Shown here: piece by piece, positions 5,163-14,226 of the stretch | How positions within the stretch are numbered: position 1 is the first letter of the stretch | Layout: the number at the start of each line of letters is the position of its first letter | Virus record (IMG/VR): IMGVR_UViG_3300027976_000137 | Location: 1 to 30,438 of that record | Length of the DNA: 30,438 nucleotides | Source: a virus | Strand: one strand, 5' to 3' | The notes under the pieces: generated by a model | Database searches by the model: none | What the model was told of the DNA's origin: nothing | What the model saw: only the letters and a program-made list of their open reading frames with translations | Made by a program: the position numbers and the translations under genes

Positions 5163-5650
5163 TTTCGATCCTGCTGTTGTTGTTGCGACTCAATACCCAA
5201 CCCATCCCTGCTTACGTTCAGTTTCATATTCCGATCGCTAAAGAGCGGTATCCAATTCGGGATAGCTACCAGCAACGCAAACAGAATCATGATCATCATT
5301 ACGATCGTGTAGGGTATACCTGAGCGATCGGTCGCTTTGGCGAGTAGTCCGCTTTTGATTTCCGCTAAATCTCTAGGGATGCTGCCAAAAGTTTGTAATG
5401 CTCCTTGTGCCACCTTGAAATTTTCATGGATATCGTCGATCTGCCTGTGTGACCTGATCTTGTTAGTGCTGAGAACATTGTAGTGATTCACGAAGCTTTT
5501 GAACTCGTGCCGATGGCCCCTGAGCTCGAGTAATCCTTGTTCGATCAGTCTGATTGCAACGTCACGGTTTCCAGTCGCAGTGTCAGGCGGCTGCATAGTC
5601 AGGTTCACGTCGGCTTGTATAGAGGGGATATCCGTCTCGCTGTCAATCAT
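5159..5650 (-). CDS. Membrane-anchored coiled-coil protein with C-terminal span
   Basis: The start is ATG 5650 (MIDSETD), preceded by AAAGGGAG about 6 bases away. A longer frame to 5719 uses a rare start and runs into the neighbour. The 163-aa product has a polar, charged helical region (about 30-105), one transmembrane span at about 116-135 (YTIVMMIMILFALLVAIPNW) and a polar tail ending in QQQQQ. With the next gene it forms an ATGA pair. The topology recalls small phage membrane proteins in lysis cassettes (i-spanin-like but with reversed order), so any lysis role is speculative. Confidence 0.7.
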   Translation of the reverse strand: MIDSETDIPSIQADVNLTMQPPDTATGNRDVAIRLIEQGLLELRGHRHEFKSFVNHYNVLSTNKIRSHRQIDDIHENFKVAQGALQTFGSIPRDLAEIKSGLLAKATDRSGIPYTIVMMIMILFALLVAIPNWIPLFSDRNMKLNVSRDGLGIESQQQQQDRK

Positions 5651-5663
5651 AAAGTCACTCCCT

Positions 5664-6023
5664 TTAAGGGGTATAGGAGAGGTAATACACATTGTAGTAA
5701 ACAGCGCCGCCCAGCACATCGAAGTTAAGCCCCTCGCCGACCAACGTACTAAAATAGCCCGAATCGATTACGTCTTGGACGTCTGGTCTATAAGTAGCTA
5801 ATGCGTCAACGCCCACTAAATCGTGCAATAGTGTGCCGCCTGACGATGTCATCGTGACGCTAGCGGCGGCGGCCTGCGCTTGTAGACGCCAGCCCATTAC
5901 CCGGATCGCCTTGCCCGCTACTGCAGCTACGACGACTCGCGCTAAACCGACTACCGCATTCCCGGGTGCTGTCAGGAGGGTATATACTTGGCCTTGGATC
6001 TCGTATTTGCGGATAGGATCCAT
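5664..6023 (-). CDS. Small beta-rich virion protein
   Basis: A 119-aa protein with the segments VVVAAVAGKAIRVMGW, ASVTMTSSGGTLLHDLVGV, SGYFSTLVGEGLNFDVL and GAVYYNVYYLSYTP. This is the pattern I associate with short phage beta-sandwich proteins, seen as decoration or tail-tip components, in which an 'AGKxIRV' strand is followed by 'SGGT' and 'TxxGEGL' turns. It follows the transglycosylase-containing internal protein with no gap and keeps the late-operon strand, which favours a structural role. GGAAGA precedes the ATG. Exact location in the virion is unknown. Confidence 0.7.
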   Translation of the reverse strand: MDPIRKYEIQGQVYTLLTAPGNAVVGLARVVVAAVAGKAIRVMGWRLQAQAAAASVTMTSSGGTLLHDLVGVDALATYRPDVQDVIDSGYFSTLVGEGLNFDVLGGAVYYNVYYLSYTP

Positions 6024-8237
6024 TTATGTCTTCCAGGACGATACTTTTTTAGTTGCTTCGGCTTTTGTAACCACGCCATCTTTGTTGATATCTAGGCCTC
6101 TGTTTTGCCAGTAGGCTTTGGTGCCCTTCTCGAAAAGTGCGTATTCGGAGTCTTTTCCGACTGCCTTGGGGTAGAGGACCGCCATGTAGACGTCATCCAG
6201 GGAATTAAGTTTGCCCTTGAACGGGGCTAGATACTTTTTGACGTAATCGAGTTGCTCGGTAGCAGTCATCTTCTCGAGTATCTGGATGGCCGCTTCTTTG
6301 CTGGTTGCTCCGACTAGGCTCTTAGCCGTCGATGGCATGAACTGGATGAGCCCCGTAGCGCCACTACCTGCCTTATTCTTCTCGGTTGGGTCTAACATTC
6401 CGCCGGTCTCGAATTTCATTACAGCAAGCAAGTCAGCAGGGTCCGCGCCTAGGTCGTCGGCGATCTTGCTAACCTTCGCCATGAATGCTGGGGCTTCTTC
6501 TTTGGATAGTTTCATATTCCTAGGTCCAAAATTCATTTCGGAGGCTTGAGCTTCGGGTACTCCAATAACGTTGCTTAGCAGGCTCGCAATACGTCCTTGA
6601 GTAGCAGTTTGAGTTGGGGCAGAGTTCGGTGATGCAGACAGTTCTGGACGTACTGAGCTCCCCGATTTTGACGAACTGCCTGTTATTGGGCTGGATGGTT
6701 TTATATGTTGCTGGCTGCGTTCTCCTTTGGTTTCGTCGACGGTGAGCAAAGCTTGAGATGCATTTCGCCCAGTTACAACCCTAGGGAGAAGTTCCCCTAA
6801 TTTCTCTACCGACTTTCCGATAACAGGATCTCTAAGAACGTCAGCGATTGCACTAAGCGCCTCGGGGCCTCGTGCTGCTTGTATGCCAGCGCCGATTGCA
6901 GCATAAATAGGATTACCGGATGCGGCTGAAGCAACGTTCATTGTTCCAACACCGCCCGATGTTCGACCACCCGCAACGATATCTTCTATTGGATTGCCCT
7001 GGATATCCCTGTGTCCTTTTCGCACAAAGGCATCGCGCAAATCGGCTAATTCACCCCATTCTGAATTCAGTGCTTTTACTTTCCCCGCTGAGGCGGTGGC
7101 GATTAGTCCGGTTTGTGCGGCTTTATTTACGCGGTTTTCTATTTCTTGCCTTAGATCGGATCTAATGGCTTTTTGAATATCATCGGTTAGTGGGTTTTGA
7201 TCGTACTTATAATTCAATCCTACTTTCAGATCTTGAAGCTCTCGCAATGTGCCTGTGCCCATCTGCTTAGTGAGCGCGGCTAGCTCTTTCATTGCCGCAT
7301 CCTCAGCGGCCTCTCTTGCGGTTCCGCTAATTCCATCCAGATACGCTATGGTATTTTTCATCTGGAAGTTGATGTCTGGTTTCACTACCGTATCGGCTTG
7401 CTTGAGCAATATCCCGAGATCGTGCGCTAAACCTCTTTGCTTATCGCCAACATTTTTAGCGTTCTCGAGTACGTCGTTACCTACCTTAACAAGCCCCTGA
7501 CTTTCGGCTCTGTGTAAGGTTTGAACTATTGGGATGTCCGCTGCACTCCCAGCCTGAACACCAGCCGCCTCAAGTTTTTTGATTTGTCGCGCAAGATCAG
7601 CACTCCCGATCCCAAATGCTGATAGCTTCATCCGGTCAGCACCACGCGCCGTGGATTCGACTACGTTACCAGCGACCGATCCTAATGCAGACAAGCCGCT
7701 CCCAATGACTGCGCTTTTTGCAGCATTCTCTAGTACATCCTTGCCGTCCGCAGCTCCAGCACCAGCAAGTCCAGCTTGAAACGGAACGCTAGTTCCGACC
7801 CTGATTGCAGTTCGTACACCAGGAGCTGCTAGAGTTCTAACAACCGGGCTTGTGGCTATTTGAGCAGTCTTCGCTGCGCCGCCTAGCATTCCGAGCGGAT
7901 TCAATACTGCACCCGAAACAAGCTCCACGGCGTTGTCTAGGTAGTCCGTTTTGTCCTTAAAACGATTTTGCTCGGCTCTAATTCCTTCGAGCTCTTGGTC
8001 GTATGTTTTGTCCGTAAAGGGAGCTGCGACAGCCGCCTCGATATTGTCGGCAAAGTTAAATGTTGGACCTGCCAAGTAGGATCGAGAATATCCCATAACT
8101 TTCTCAATAAGCGAAAGTGGTTGATCGTTATGGGCACCAAGGGCTATCTGGTCGAAAATGTCTCCCGTCGTTTGCGGCTGTTCCCCGGTTGATCCTGCTG
8201 CTATCTGGTCGAAAATGTCAGCCAAGAGGCACCCCAC
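6024..8237 (-). CDS. Internal virion (ejection) protein with C-terminal lytic transglycosylase and EF-hand-like loop
   Basis: A 737-aa protein. The N-terminus carries two DIFDQIA repeats (about residues 7-13 and 26-32). A long Ala/Gly-rich helical region includes possible membrane-active stretches (about 105-200). Residues about 580-700 form a goose-lysozyme/SLT-like domain with the presumed catalytic Glu610 in MKFETGG and the signature GATGLIQFMPSTA near 626-638. The last 25 residues include D716-I-N-K-D-G-V-V-T-K-A-E727, a canonical EF-hand calcium loop. In podophages such proteins are injected and cut peptidoglycan during entry. The GTG at 8237 overlaps the upstream gene. TTG at 8225 (giving M-ADIFDQ) is an alternative start. 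Confidence 0.85.
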   Translation of the reverse strand: MGCLLADIFDQIAAGSTGEQPQTTGDIFDQIALGAHNDQPLSLIEKVMGYSRSYLAGPTFNFADNIEAAVAAPFTDKTYDQELEGIRAEQNRFKDKTDYLDNAVELVSGAVLNPLGMLGGAAKTAQIATSPVVRTLAAPGVRTAIRVGTSVPFQAGLAGAGAADGKDVLENAAKSAVIGSGLSALGSVAGNVVESTARGADRMKLSAFGIGSADLARQIKKLEAAGVQAGSAADIPIVQTLHRAESQGLVKVGNDVLENAKNVGDKQRGLAHDLGILLKQADTVVKPDINFQMKNTIAYLDGISGTAREAAEDAAMKELAALTKQMGTGTLRELQDLKVGLNYKYDQNPLTDDIQKAIRSDLRQEIENRVNKAAQTGLIATASAGKVKALNSEWGELADLRDAFVRKGHRDIQGNPIEDIVAGGRTSGGVGTMNVASAASGNPIYAAIGAGIQAARGPEALSAIADVLRDPVIGKSVEKLGELLPRVVTGRNASQALLTVDETKGERSQQHIKPSSPITGSSSKSGSSVRPELSASPNSAPTQTATQGRIASLLSNVIGVPEAQASEMNFGPRNMKLSKEEAPAFMAKVSKIADDLGADPADLLAVMKFETGGMLDPTEKNKAGSGATGLIQFMPSTAKSLVGATSKEAAIQILEKMTATEQLDYVKKYLAPFKGKLNSLDDVYMAVLYPKAVGKDSEYALFEKGTKAYWQNRGLDINKDGVVTKAEATKKVSSWKT

Positions 8238-9390
8238 TTGGTGAAAGCCTCATCTGAGTTGCACCGCTGTATTTTTGTCTTAGTGTAGCGGCTATCTCTC
8301 CTTGAGTGATGCTAGGGTTTGCCGCTTTAAGCGCTAACGCCTCTTCTAGTAAGGTGTTTTGATCTAATCCAGGCGGCATAGTAGCTGCGCTAGGGTCGGT
8401 GGGAGGATTTAAATAGGAGCTATAATCAGCCTGCTTTATGTATTTGATGCGCTTCGGGTTGGCACCATATTCGCCCGCTGCCTCTATATAACTATCTCTC
8501 AAACTATTGTATTGATCGAATGTGTTTTTTTGCAGAACTGGCACCAGATCCCTCATGGCACCCTTAGCCTCTTCCGTTAGTTTGCCCTTGGCTTGAATCG
8601 TATTGTAGATCTGCGAAAGCTGCCCCAGCGGACCCCCTGGGTCGGAAACTCGCATTTCGTCGCCTTCCCTAACAGTCCCCGTGGGGTCCTGTAGTTTGGC
8701 AAACTCAAAGATGGCTGTGGATGCTGCTAGCGGATTATCCTTCTTGATCGCCTCGAGGATGTTTAATCCGGCCTTGTTGATTCCGACGGCTGCTTGCGCT
8801 TGAGCTCCCGTTAACAGTTTATCGGTGTACGCCTGCTCTATTTTGAATAGATCCTGATCGACCTGATAGTCGGGACTCTTCGGATTTTTCGCGCCCTGCC
8901 CCACACCGTACGCAGCATTTTCGCCCTGAATGCTTCTCATCTTCTCGATGCCAGCCGTGCCGAATTGGGCTAACTCACCGGGGCTGAATGCGCCCACCTT
9001 CTGCATTAGCTCAGCTAGTGTCTGATCCCTCTGCGCTGATTGCAGCTGGTTTTTTACAAGGGCGGTTCCTTTTAGAAGGGCGAACGCATCGGCGTTAACA
9101 CCCTTTGGCGCAACAACCGACATCGGATCGCTCTTAAGCTGCGGCAACACACTAATCACTGAATTGAGCTGGTCAGCTGACCGCTGTTGCGCGTAGTTCC
9201 CGAGGAGGCCCGAAAAGAAGGACTTGGCAAAAGCGCCCATCCCGGTTTCCATGGGCGACCAGGTGGAGGTATTAGGCTGCCAGCCAGCTAGAGATCTCCC
9301 GGCTATGCCGTAAGGATCCGACTGCTGAACAGATTGATTAAACCCTAATAGATCGTTACTTCCCAACCCTAATAGATCTTCAGCGCTCAT
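8218..9390 (-). CDS. Putative internal virion protein
   Basis: A 390-aa protein rich in Gln, Ala, Gly and Ser, largely helical from about residue 45, with no signal peptide. The N-terminus has a repeated DLLG motif (SAEDLLGLGSNDLLGF). It lies between the 452-aa and 737-aa virion proteins and overlaps the latter by 20 bases, matching the usual podophage order of several internal or ejection proteins after the tail genes. I do not recognise a named family. Confidence 0.7.
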   Translation of the reverse strand: MSAEDLLGLGSNDLLGFNQSVQQSDPYGIAGRSLAGWQPNTSTWSPMETGMGAFAKSFFSGLLGNYAQQRSADQLNSVISVLPQLKSDPMSVVAPKGVNADAFALLKGTALVKNQLQSAQRDQTLAELMQKVGAFSPGELAQFGTAGIEKMRSIQGENAAYGVGQGAKNPKSPDYQVDQDLFKIEQAYTDKLLTGAQAQAAVGINKAGLNILEAIKKDNPLAASTAIFEFAKLQDPTGTVREGDEMRVSDPGGPLGQLSQIYNTIQAKGKLTEEAKGAMRDLVPVLQKNTFDQYNSLRDSYIEAAGEYGANPKRIKYIKQADYSSYLNPPTDPSAATMPPGLDQNTLLEEALALKAANPSITQGEIAATLRQKYSGATQMRLSPSGVPLG

Positions 9391-9392
9391 AT

Positions 9393-10751
9393 TTACCCCA
9401 GTAATTCAAAGCCGCCCGCCGAATCAGACGATCCACCACCACCACCACCACCGGTCGGTTTATTTGCTATCTTGGTCGCTATCCTTTCGCCCGCCTTGTT
9501 GGATCTGGTTTGCTCTTTGAGCGTCTTTAGGGATAGTGCGTCATTACGGACAGATTCGGCTTCTTGTAGCGATATGCCCCTATTTTGTGCGAGCTGTTCG
9601 ACTGACATCGACAAGATGCCTAGTGAGTCGTCACCAAGGTGTGAATTGACCGTGTTGACGAATTGCTTAAAATTAGAGCCAAAAGTATTGGCTCCATTCG
9701 TAACCGCAGTTAAAAAGCTGTCTCGCGCCGATGATGTTGTAGCGTACGCCTGATTGCCGGCCAGAATGGCCTGTCTCGAGGCATCATCTTTCATGCCCGT
9801 GTATTTCTGATCTATGCCGCCAATCGTCCTTCCGTAAAGATTTTTACTGTTAACGTCCTGAGCAGCTGCCGGATCGTAGGGAATGCCCCGCTCTGCTAGT
9901 TCCTGCTTTTGCTCTTCGAGCTCTCGAGACCTATCACGATCGTAGTACTTAGTAAGTGTGCCGTAGGTAGCATCTTCGGCTGCCTTGCGATCGTTTTCTC
10001 GATTAAAAGAGCCGGCTGCTTGTGTCGCTAGACGTGTAAACGTCTTAGCCGTTTCGCCCTGGGTTATTTTGCGCTGGATTATTCCGTTTGCATCTTTGTA
10101 GTACGAAACGGTATTCCCGTACTCGTCGGTCTCGTCGGGATTGTCGCGCCTGAATTGCTTCTCTTCGTCGATCTTGCGTAGAGCTTCGAGTCTAGCAAAG
10201 GAAGCGTTCTGATCGATGTTTCCATCAGGTCCCAATGTATCGTCTTGGTCGGGAGGCGGTTGAGTTACTCGCGGACCGTCGACAGTAACGTCCGGCGGTA
10301 CACCGGGCGCCCCGGCAGTTGCCTTTAACTGTTCGAGTCTAGCAGCGTAACCCGGAGCTTCGTCAGGGCCACCACGCTTATCGATCTCGGCCTGAGTGCG
10401 AGCGATTTGAGCCTGCAGATCGGGAGGTGTGCCACCACTCCCATTTAGGGCACCTCGCAACTCCTGTAATCTCGTCGCATAACCCGGAGCTTCGTCAGGG
10501 CCACCACGCTTATCGATCTCGGCCTGAGTACGAGCGATTTGAGCTTGTAGATCGGGAGTGGGTTTAGCCGCAGGTTCCGCGCCGCCCGTAGCGACACCGC
10601 CCGGAGTGGTGGTTTTACCAAGTCTATTTGCCGTCTCTTGCGCGCGAGTACCGTACCCAGCATCCGCATCAGCTTTGATAGATTCAATCTGCCGAGGCGT
10701 GAGACCATCGGGGATGTTGATGACAGTGCCTTTCTTGCTGCGATATTTCAT
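9393..10751 (-). CDS. Putative internal virion protein with a duplicated 30-residue segment
   Basis: A 452-aa protein. The N-terminus (KYRSKKGTVINIPDGLTPRQ) is like the short 'LSDGRVVNVPDGTTPEQ' heads of phage internal proteins. A Gly/Pro linker then holds two near-identical 30-residue copies, P66-L95 and P110-L139, of P-D-L-Q-A-Q-I-A-R-T-Q... ending ...G-Y-A-x-R-L, predicted helical. A charged helical central part and a poly-Gly stretch near the C-terminus follow. The stop overlaps the upstream start as ATGA. Context suggests a virion protein next to the ejection proteins. The exact role is unknown. Confidence 0.7.
   Translation of the reverse strand: MKYRSKKGTVINIPDGLTPRQIESIKADADAGYGTRAQETANRLGKTTTPGGVATGGAEPAAKPTPDLQAQIARTQAEIDKRGGPDEAPGYATRLQELRGALNGSGGTPPDLQAQIARTQAEIDKRGGPDEAPGYAARLEQLKATAGAPGVPPDVTVDGPRVTQPPPDQDDTLGPDGNIDQNASFARLEALRKIDEEKQFRRDNPDETDEYGNTVSYYKDANGIIQRKITQGETAKTFTRLATQAAGSFNRENDRKAAEDATYGTLTKYYDRDRSRELEEQKQELAERGIPYDPAAAQDVNSKNLYGRTIGGIDQKYTGMKDDASRQAILAGNQAYATTSSARDSFLTAVTNGANTFGSNFKQFVNTVNSHLGDDSLGILSMSVEQLAQNRGISLQEAESVRNDALSLKTLKEQTRSNKAGERIATKIANKPTGGGGGGGSSDSAGGFELLG
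10335..10556. repeat. Direct repeat, 90 bp with 132-bp period
   Basis: Copies at 10467-10556 and 10335-10424 differ at only a few positions and keep the reading frame (44-codon offset). The high DNA identity, not just protein similarity, indicates a recent duplication. Confidence 0.85.
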
Positions 10752-12343
10752 CTTGATCCTGTCTCCCCAGAATTATACCAGACGTTATAGGAGTAAAGAT
10801 CCAATCCTACCGTCTTGGCCGCTACCGTAGTTCCTGACATTTTAACTTGCACGAAAGTAATATTTTGCATTCCAACATTAGCGGCTGGTTTTGCTACGCT
10901 CGTAGTAGCGGCGTCTGTTTTCTGGTCTACGCTGGTCTGGCGTCCGAAATCAGCCACAAAATTGTAACTAGTTTGCGCGTAAAGGTCGGACTCTAGAATT
11001 GGCTCGATTTGCGTAGTTTCGTACACGGCTGTTTTGGGGAAAGGAATTGGGGCTGAAAGCATCTCATAGTCGTAGCCGACATCTGCAGTGTCATCGACGT
11101 TACGATCCATAAAGCCGGTAGACCCTTCCTTTTTGTAGATCATGATACTTCTGCTATTCGCAGTAACATCACGAGAGATAAGTAATACCTTCCTGTTAAA
11201 AATAACCGCTTGTGCGAGTATGTGATTCAAGGCATCGACACCATGCGACCTATGCACCGACCAGGATTTTAGAAGTGTATCGAATACAAAGTACGAAGCA
11301 CCGGTTTGAACAGCGCCCTCAGAATCCAGGTATGCCGGGAATGGAATTATTATCCGATGATTTTTGTTGTCCCATACGCCGCTTATCAGAGCGAGATCGG
11401 TGCCCGCTAGTATCGGGGGCCGATTTTCCACCATATAGATCCATCTACGTTGAATATTAGCATTCACGCTTAGATCTATCGCCTGCTCTGACCCGTCGAG
11501 GAAGAGATCTCGCAAAGAGACAACACCGCTATCACAAAGAATGAGCGTGTCCCCCTGGTATTTAATATACGCGCTTGGGCCAAGTGGCCTGCCGATCTTT
11601 GCTTGGCCTGCGAGCGCCCATGATGCCGAGTCCGGATAGCTCCCAGAATAAAAAAGCACCTCCCCCGAAGCACATACAAACGCGAGATAGCTGCGATTCT
11701 CGGCGTTATTTGAAACCGTTATTGGGGATATGATGTAAATTTGGGTCTTCTCTTCGACTATCGAGGACAGGTCTACCGTTGTGACCGCGCCCGATATCGC
11801 ATCGATTCCGCCGTAGTGATAAACCGCCCCGTCTGTTGACGCGAGTCCGAACTGGATTAGGTAGATTCTGTGATTGAATGACCCAGCTCCCCTAATGCCA
11901 GCCGTGCCCGGAAAGCCTGTAAAACCCGCAAGGGACCACGTTGCGCCGTCGTACACAAATCCAGGGGCGTAGTTTAATTCAGTGAAAAAATATAAGTGTT
12001 GGTTGAACACAAAGGGGAACATATTGGCATCGCCTAGCGACGCTGCCGAGGTGAACGCGACAGTTGAAAGATCCGTGGCATCGTAAATCTGCATTTTGCT
12101 AATGGTGCTGTTGTATATCGCAGCAAAGATCTCACCACCCAACACACCCAACGCCTTTGGGCTTTTTGTGTTAGCTGCAAAGGTGGTAACTGCATACTTA
12201 GAATCGCCATGCCGTAACGATATACCCGCTTGCGTGACATTGAAGTTGAGTAAATTCTCGCAAAAAGGATTCTGAAGCGCGGCGGTGGGTGTCTTGTCGT
12301 CCACTCCCGCATAGGGTGCTGGTAGATTCGCGGAGTTGGTCAC
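10748..12343 (-). CDS. Tail nozzle / beta-propeller-like protein (gp12- or P22 gp10-like)
   Basis: A 531-aa, strand-rich protein with repeated blocks of hydrophobic strands ending in aromatic turns (for example QHLYFFTELNYAPGFVYDG, NHRIYLIQFG, SYLAFVCASGEVLFYSGSYPDS, DTLILCDSGVVSLRD). It begins with an N-terminal LPAPYAGVDDKTPTAALQN arm. This fits the beta-propeller 'tail tubular B / DNA stabilisation' family that plugs the podophage neck, and the next upstream large gene but one is an adaptor, as in those phages. The GTG start overlaps the upstream TAG as TAGTG, with GAGG just before it. Fold assignment is from pattern and position. Confidence 0.75.
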   Translation of the reverse strand: MTNSANLPAPYAGVDDKTPTAALQNPFCENLLNFNVTQAGISLRHGDSKYAVTTFAANTKSPKALGVLGGEIFAAIYNSTISKMQIYDATDLSTVAFTSAASLGDANMFPFVFNQHLYFFTELNYAPGFVYDGATWSLAGFTGFPGTAGIRGAGSFNHRIYLIQFGLASTDGAVYHYGGIDAISGAVTTVDLSSIVEEKTQIYIISPITVSNNAENRSYLAFVCASGEVLFYSGSYPDSASWALAGQAKIGRPLGPSAYIKYQGDTLILCDSGVVSLRDLFLDGSEQAIDLSVNANIQRRWIYMVENRPPILAGTDLALISGVWDNKNHRIIIPFPAYLDSEGAVQTGASYFVFDTLLKSWSVHRSHGVDALNHILAQAVIFNRKVLLISRDVTANSRSIMIYKKEGSTGFMDRNVDDTADVGYDYEMLSAPIPFPKTAVYETTQIEPILESDLYAQTSYNFVADFGRQTSVDQKTDAATTSVAKPAANVGMQNITFVQVKMSGTTVAAKTVGLDLYSYNVWYNSGETGSR

Positions 12344-14226
12344 TAGCGCCTCATCCCAGGTAGATAGACACCTGGAGAGCTAGTCCTAGATCGTGGGGGT
12401 ATATTCGCGCCTTGTGCTGCTGCCTGCGCAGGTGTTAGTGGCACTGCTGGCGTCCGAGGCACTCCGGTAACTGGAGCTGTCGATTGAGCACCAACCTCAA
12501 ACCCTTTCATCACGTTGTCGAAGTTAACTTTGGCTTTCTCATCGTCCGATATCTGGACTTCACCTTTGTGTGAATCGTAGAGATTTGAATCGATGTTTGC
12601 TTGAGTTACCGCCCGCCGTTGCTCTTCTGATAGCGATGCCCACTGCGGTCCGTAGACCCTGATATTTCCGTACACATGGGTAAGGTTCCCGGCATCGAGT
12701 CCACCAGACTTGTAATCGTCCCAGGTTCGATACTTATTGCCTTTAGTGTCACTGAATGGATGCTCTGGATCGGGAGGGGCCTCTTGGTGCTGAGCTCGAA
12801 CGGTCTGCACGTATCCTTGGTATGTTGGGTCTTCGGTGCCAAATTGCAATAGCTGCCCGGTGTGCTCTTTCTGAACGCCGCGAGTCGATTGATGGAATAT
12901 CTTTTTGTGAACTGCCTTACCGATGCCAAAATCAATTTTGTCGTTAAAGTTATTACTGCTTTTCATCCACGAATTGATTCCCTTCGTGGCCTTACCGCCA
13001 GAAACCGCATCAACTGCACCAAGAGCGGCATATGCTGCCCAGCCATAGGGCCCTAGAAACGGTAGTACCGCCTTAACTCCGTCTGTCTGGGATGCTGCAG
13101 CTCGATCATCAGTATTGCCCTCCGTGTTCATTACGTTCTGACCGACCTGCGCTGCTGCAACTCCAGCCCCTACAAACGGAGCGGCTTGGCTCAAACCTGT
13201 CGCAGAACCGCCATTAGCTAAGACACTTGCTCCTGCCGCTGCGTTGAACGCGCCTCCGACGATATTGGCACCGCCCGCAAGCTTCTGTCCGTCTTGGTAT
13301 TGCTTGTACCCCGAATAGGCTTGAGCTGCTCCGCCCGCTATCTGTAGTCCGGAAACGATAGGGCTCTGAGTAGCTGGGATAAACTGGCCATCGGGTTGAA
13401 CTATAGCCCCGTCATTTCCGACTATCGCGCCGTCAGACATTAAATGGCCCGGGGAGCCATCGGGCATCGCCGCGCTTCCAACTTCGGTTACTGGTGTTAC
13501 GCCTACCAATTGTGGGGCTGCAGGAGCTCCGGTGGTCGGAGTAGCTGGGATAAACTGGCCATCGGGTTGAACTATAGCCCCGTCATTTCCGACTATCGCG
13601 CCGTCAGACATTAAATGGCCCGGGGAGCCATCAGGCATCGCCGCGCTTCCAACTTCGGTTACTGGTGTTACGCCTACCAATTGTGGGGCTGCAGGAGCTC
13701 CGGTGGTCGGAGGAGCTGTGGCACCCTGCGCCGCTGCTTGAGATGGCGTGGTAGGAGCTGCAGCGCCCGACGTCCCACGAGCGGGAACTGCCGGTGCTAT
13801 AGTTTGACCGGTTGCACTTATCTGACTACCGTCCGACATAAATCTAATGCCGGATTTTACATCGACGTGCACAACGGTCGGGGGAGGGCTGCCCACTCCG
13901 GCCTTCATGGCTTCGTTAGCAAGTAGGATACCGCCTGTTCCGGCAATTACTGGCGTAACCTGACCCATCGGGCTATTAGCCTGCGCCTGCTGCTTTCTCT
14001 GTGCCTCTACCGCGTCTTTTTCGTCTTGGTGTTCTGAAATTGCAGCTGATGGGTTGGCTCTGAAAACTTTGCGCCCCGACGCATTGGAAGCTACCGGATC
14101 GTAAACATATCCAGGATATCCAGGAACCACGTACCAGGTTTGACCGCCAGGCGTTGTGACTTTCTCCCAGCTTTGGAATTTGCTGTAGTCAGTGCCAGGA
14201 AAAGGATCATTCTTTACTATCGCCAC
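12343..14226 (-). CDS. Large Ala/Gly/Pro-rich tail or neck-associated protein with a 57-residue tandem duplication
   Basis: I place the start at GTG 14226. It overlaps the upstream TAG as TAGTG and has AGGGGG 6 bases before it, giving 627 aa (M-AIVKNDPFPGTD). The track-length form starting at TTG 14274 lacks a good ribosome site. After a WYVVPGYPGYVYDP segment comes a low-complexity region with two tandem copies of a 57-aa unit containing SDGAIVGNDGAIVQPDG. Next is a hydrophobic Gly/Ala stretch (IAGGAAQAYSGYKQYQ...), then a soluble C-terminal region with HVYGNIRVYGPQWASL. AAAQGA recurs near both the repeat region and the C-terminus. Between adaptor and nozzle genes, a virion role is likely, but I know no family. 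Confidence 0.7.
   Translation of the reverse strand: MAIVKNDPFPGTDYSKFQSWEKVTTPGGQTWYVVPGYPGYVYDPVASNASGRKVFRANPSAAISEHQDEKDAVEAQRKQQAQANSPMGQVTPVIAGTGGILLANEAMKAGVGSPPPTVVHVDVKSGIRFMSDGSQISATGQTIAPAVPARGTSGAAAPTTPSQAAAQGATAPPTTGAPAAPQLVGVTPVTEVGSAAMPDGSPGHLMSDGAIVGNDGAIVQPDGQFIPATPTTGAPAAPQLVGVTPVTEVGSAAMPDGSPGHLMSDGAIVGNDGAIVQPDGQFIPATQSPIVSGLQIAGGAAQAYSGYKQYQDGQKLAGGANIVGGAFNAAAGASVLANGGSATGLSQAAPFVGAGVAAAQVGQNVMNTEGNTDDRAAASQTDGVKAVLPFLGPYGWAAYAALGAVDAVSGGKATKGINSWMKSSNNFNDKIDFGIGKAVHKKIFHQSTRGVQKEHTGQLLQFGTEDPTYQGYVQTVRAQHQEAPPDPEHPFSDTKGNKYRTWDDYKSGGLDAGNLTHVYGNIRVYGPQWASLSEEQRRAVTQANIDSNLYDSHKGEVQISDDEKAKVNFDNVMKGFEVGAQSTAPVTGVPRTPAVPLTPAQAAAQGANIPPRSRTSSPGVYLPGMRR
13371..13712. repeat. 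171-bp near-perfect tandem duplication
   Basis: The unit at 13371-13541 repeats at 13542-13712. I count a single clear mismatch inside the unit (cgggcatc versus caggcatc) plus slight decay at the far end. The period is 57 codons, so the frame is kept. It encodes the SDG/PDG-rich repeats of the 627-aa protein. Confidence 0.9.

Noticed and set aside
5659-5719. Longer start for the 163-aa membrane protein
   Set aside because: It would overlap the 119-aa gene by most of 50 bases and lacks the AAAGGGAG site present before ATG 5650.
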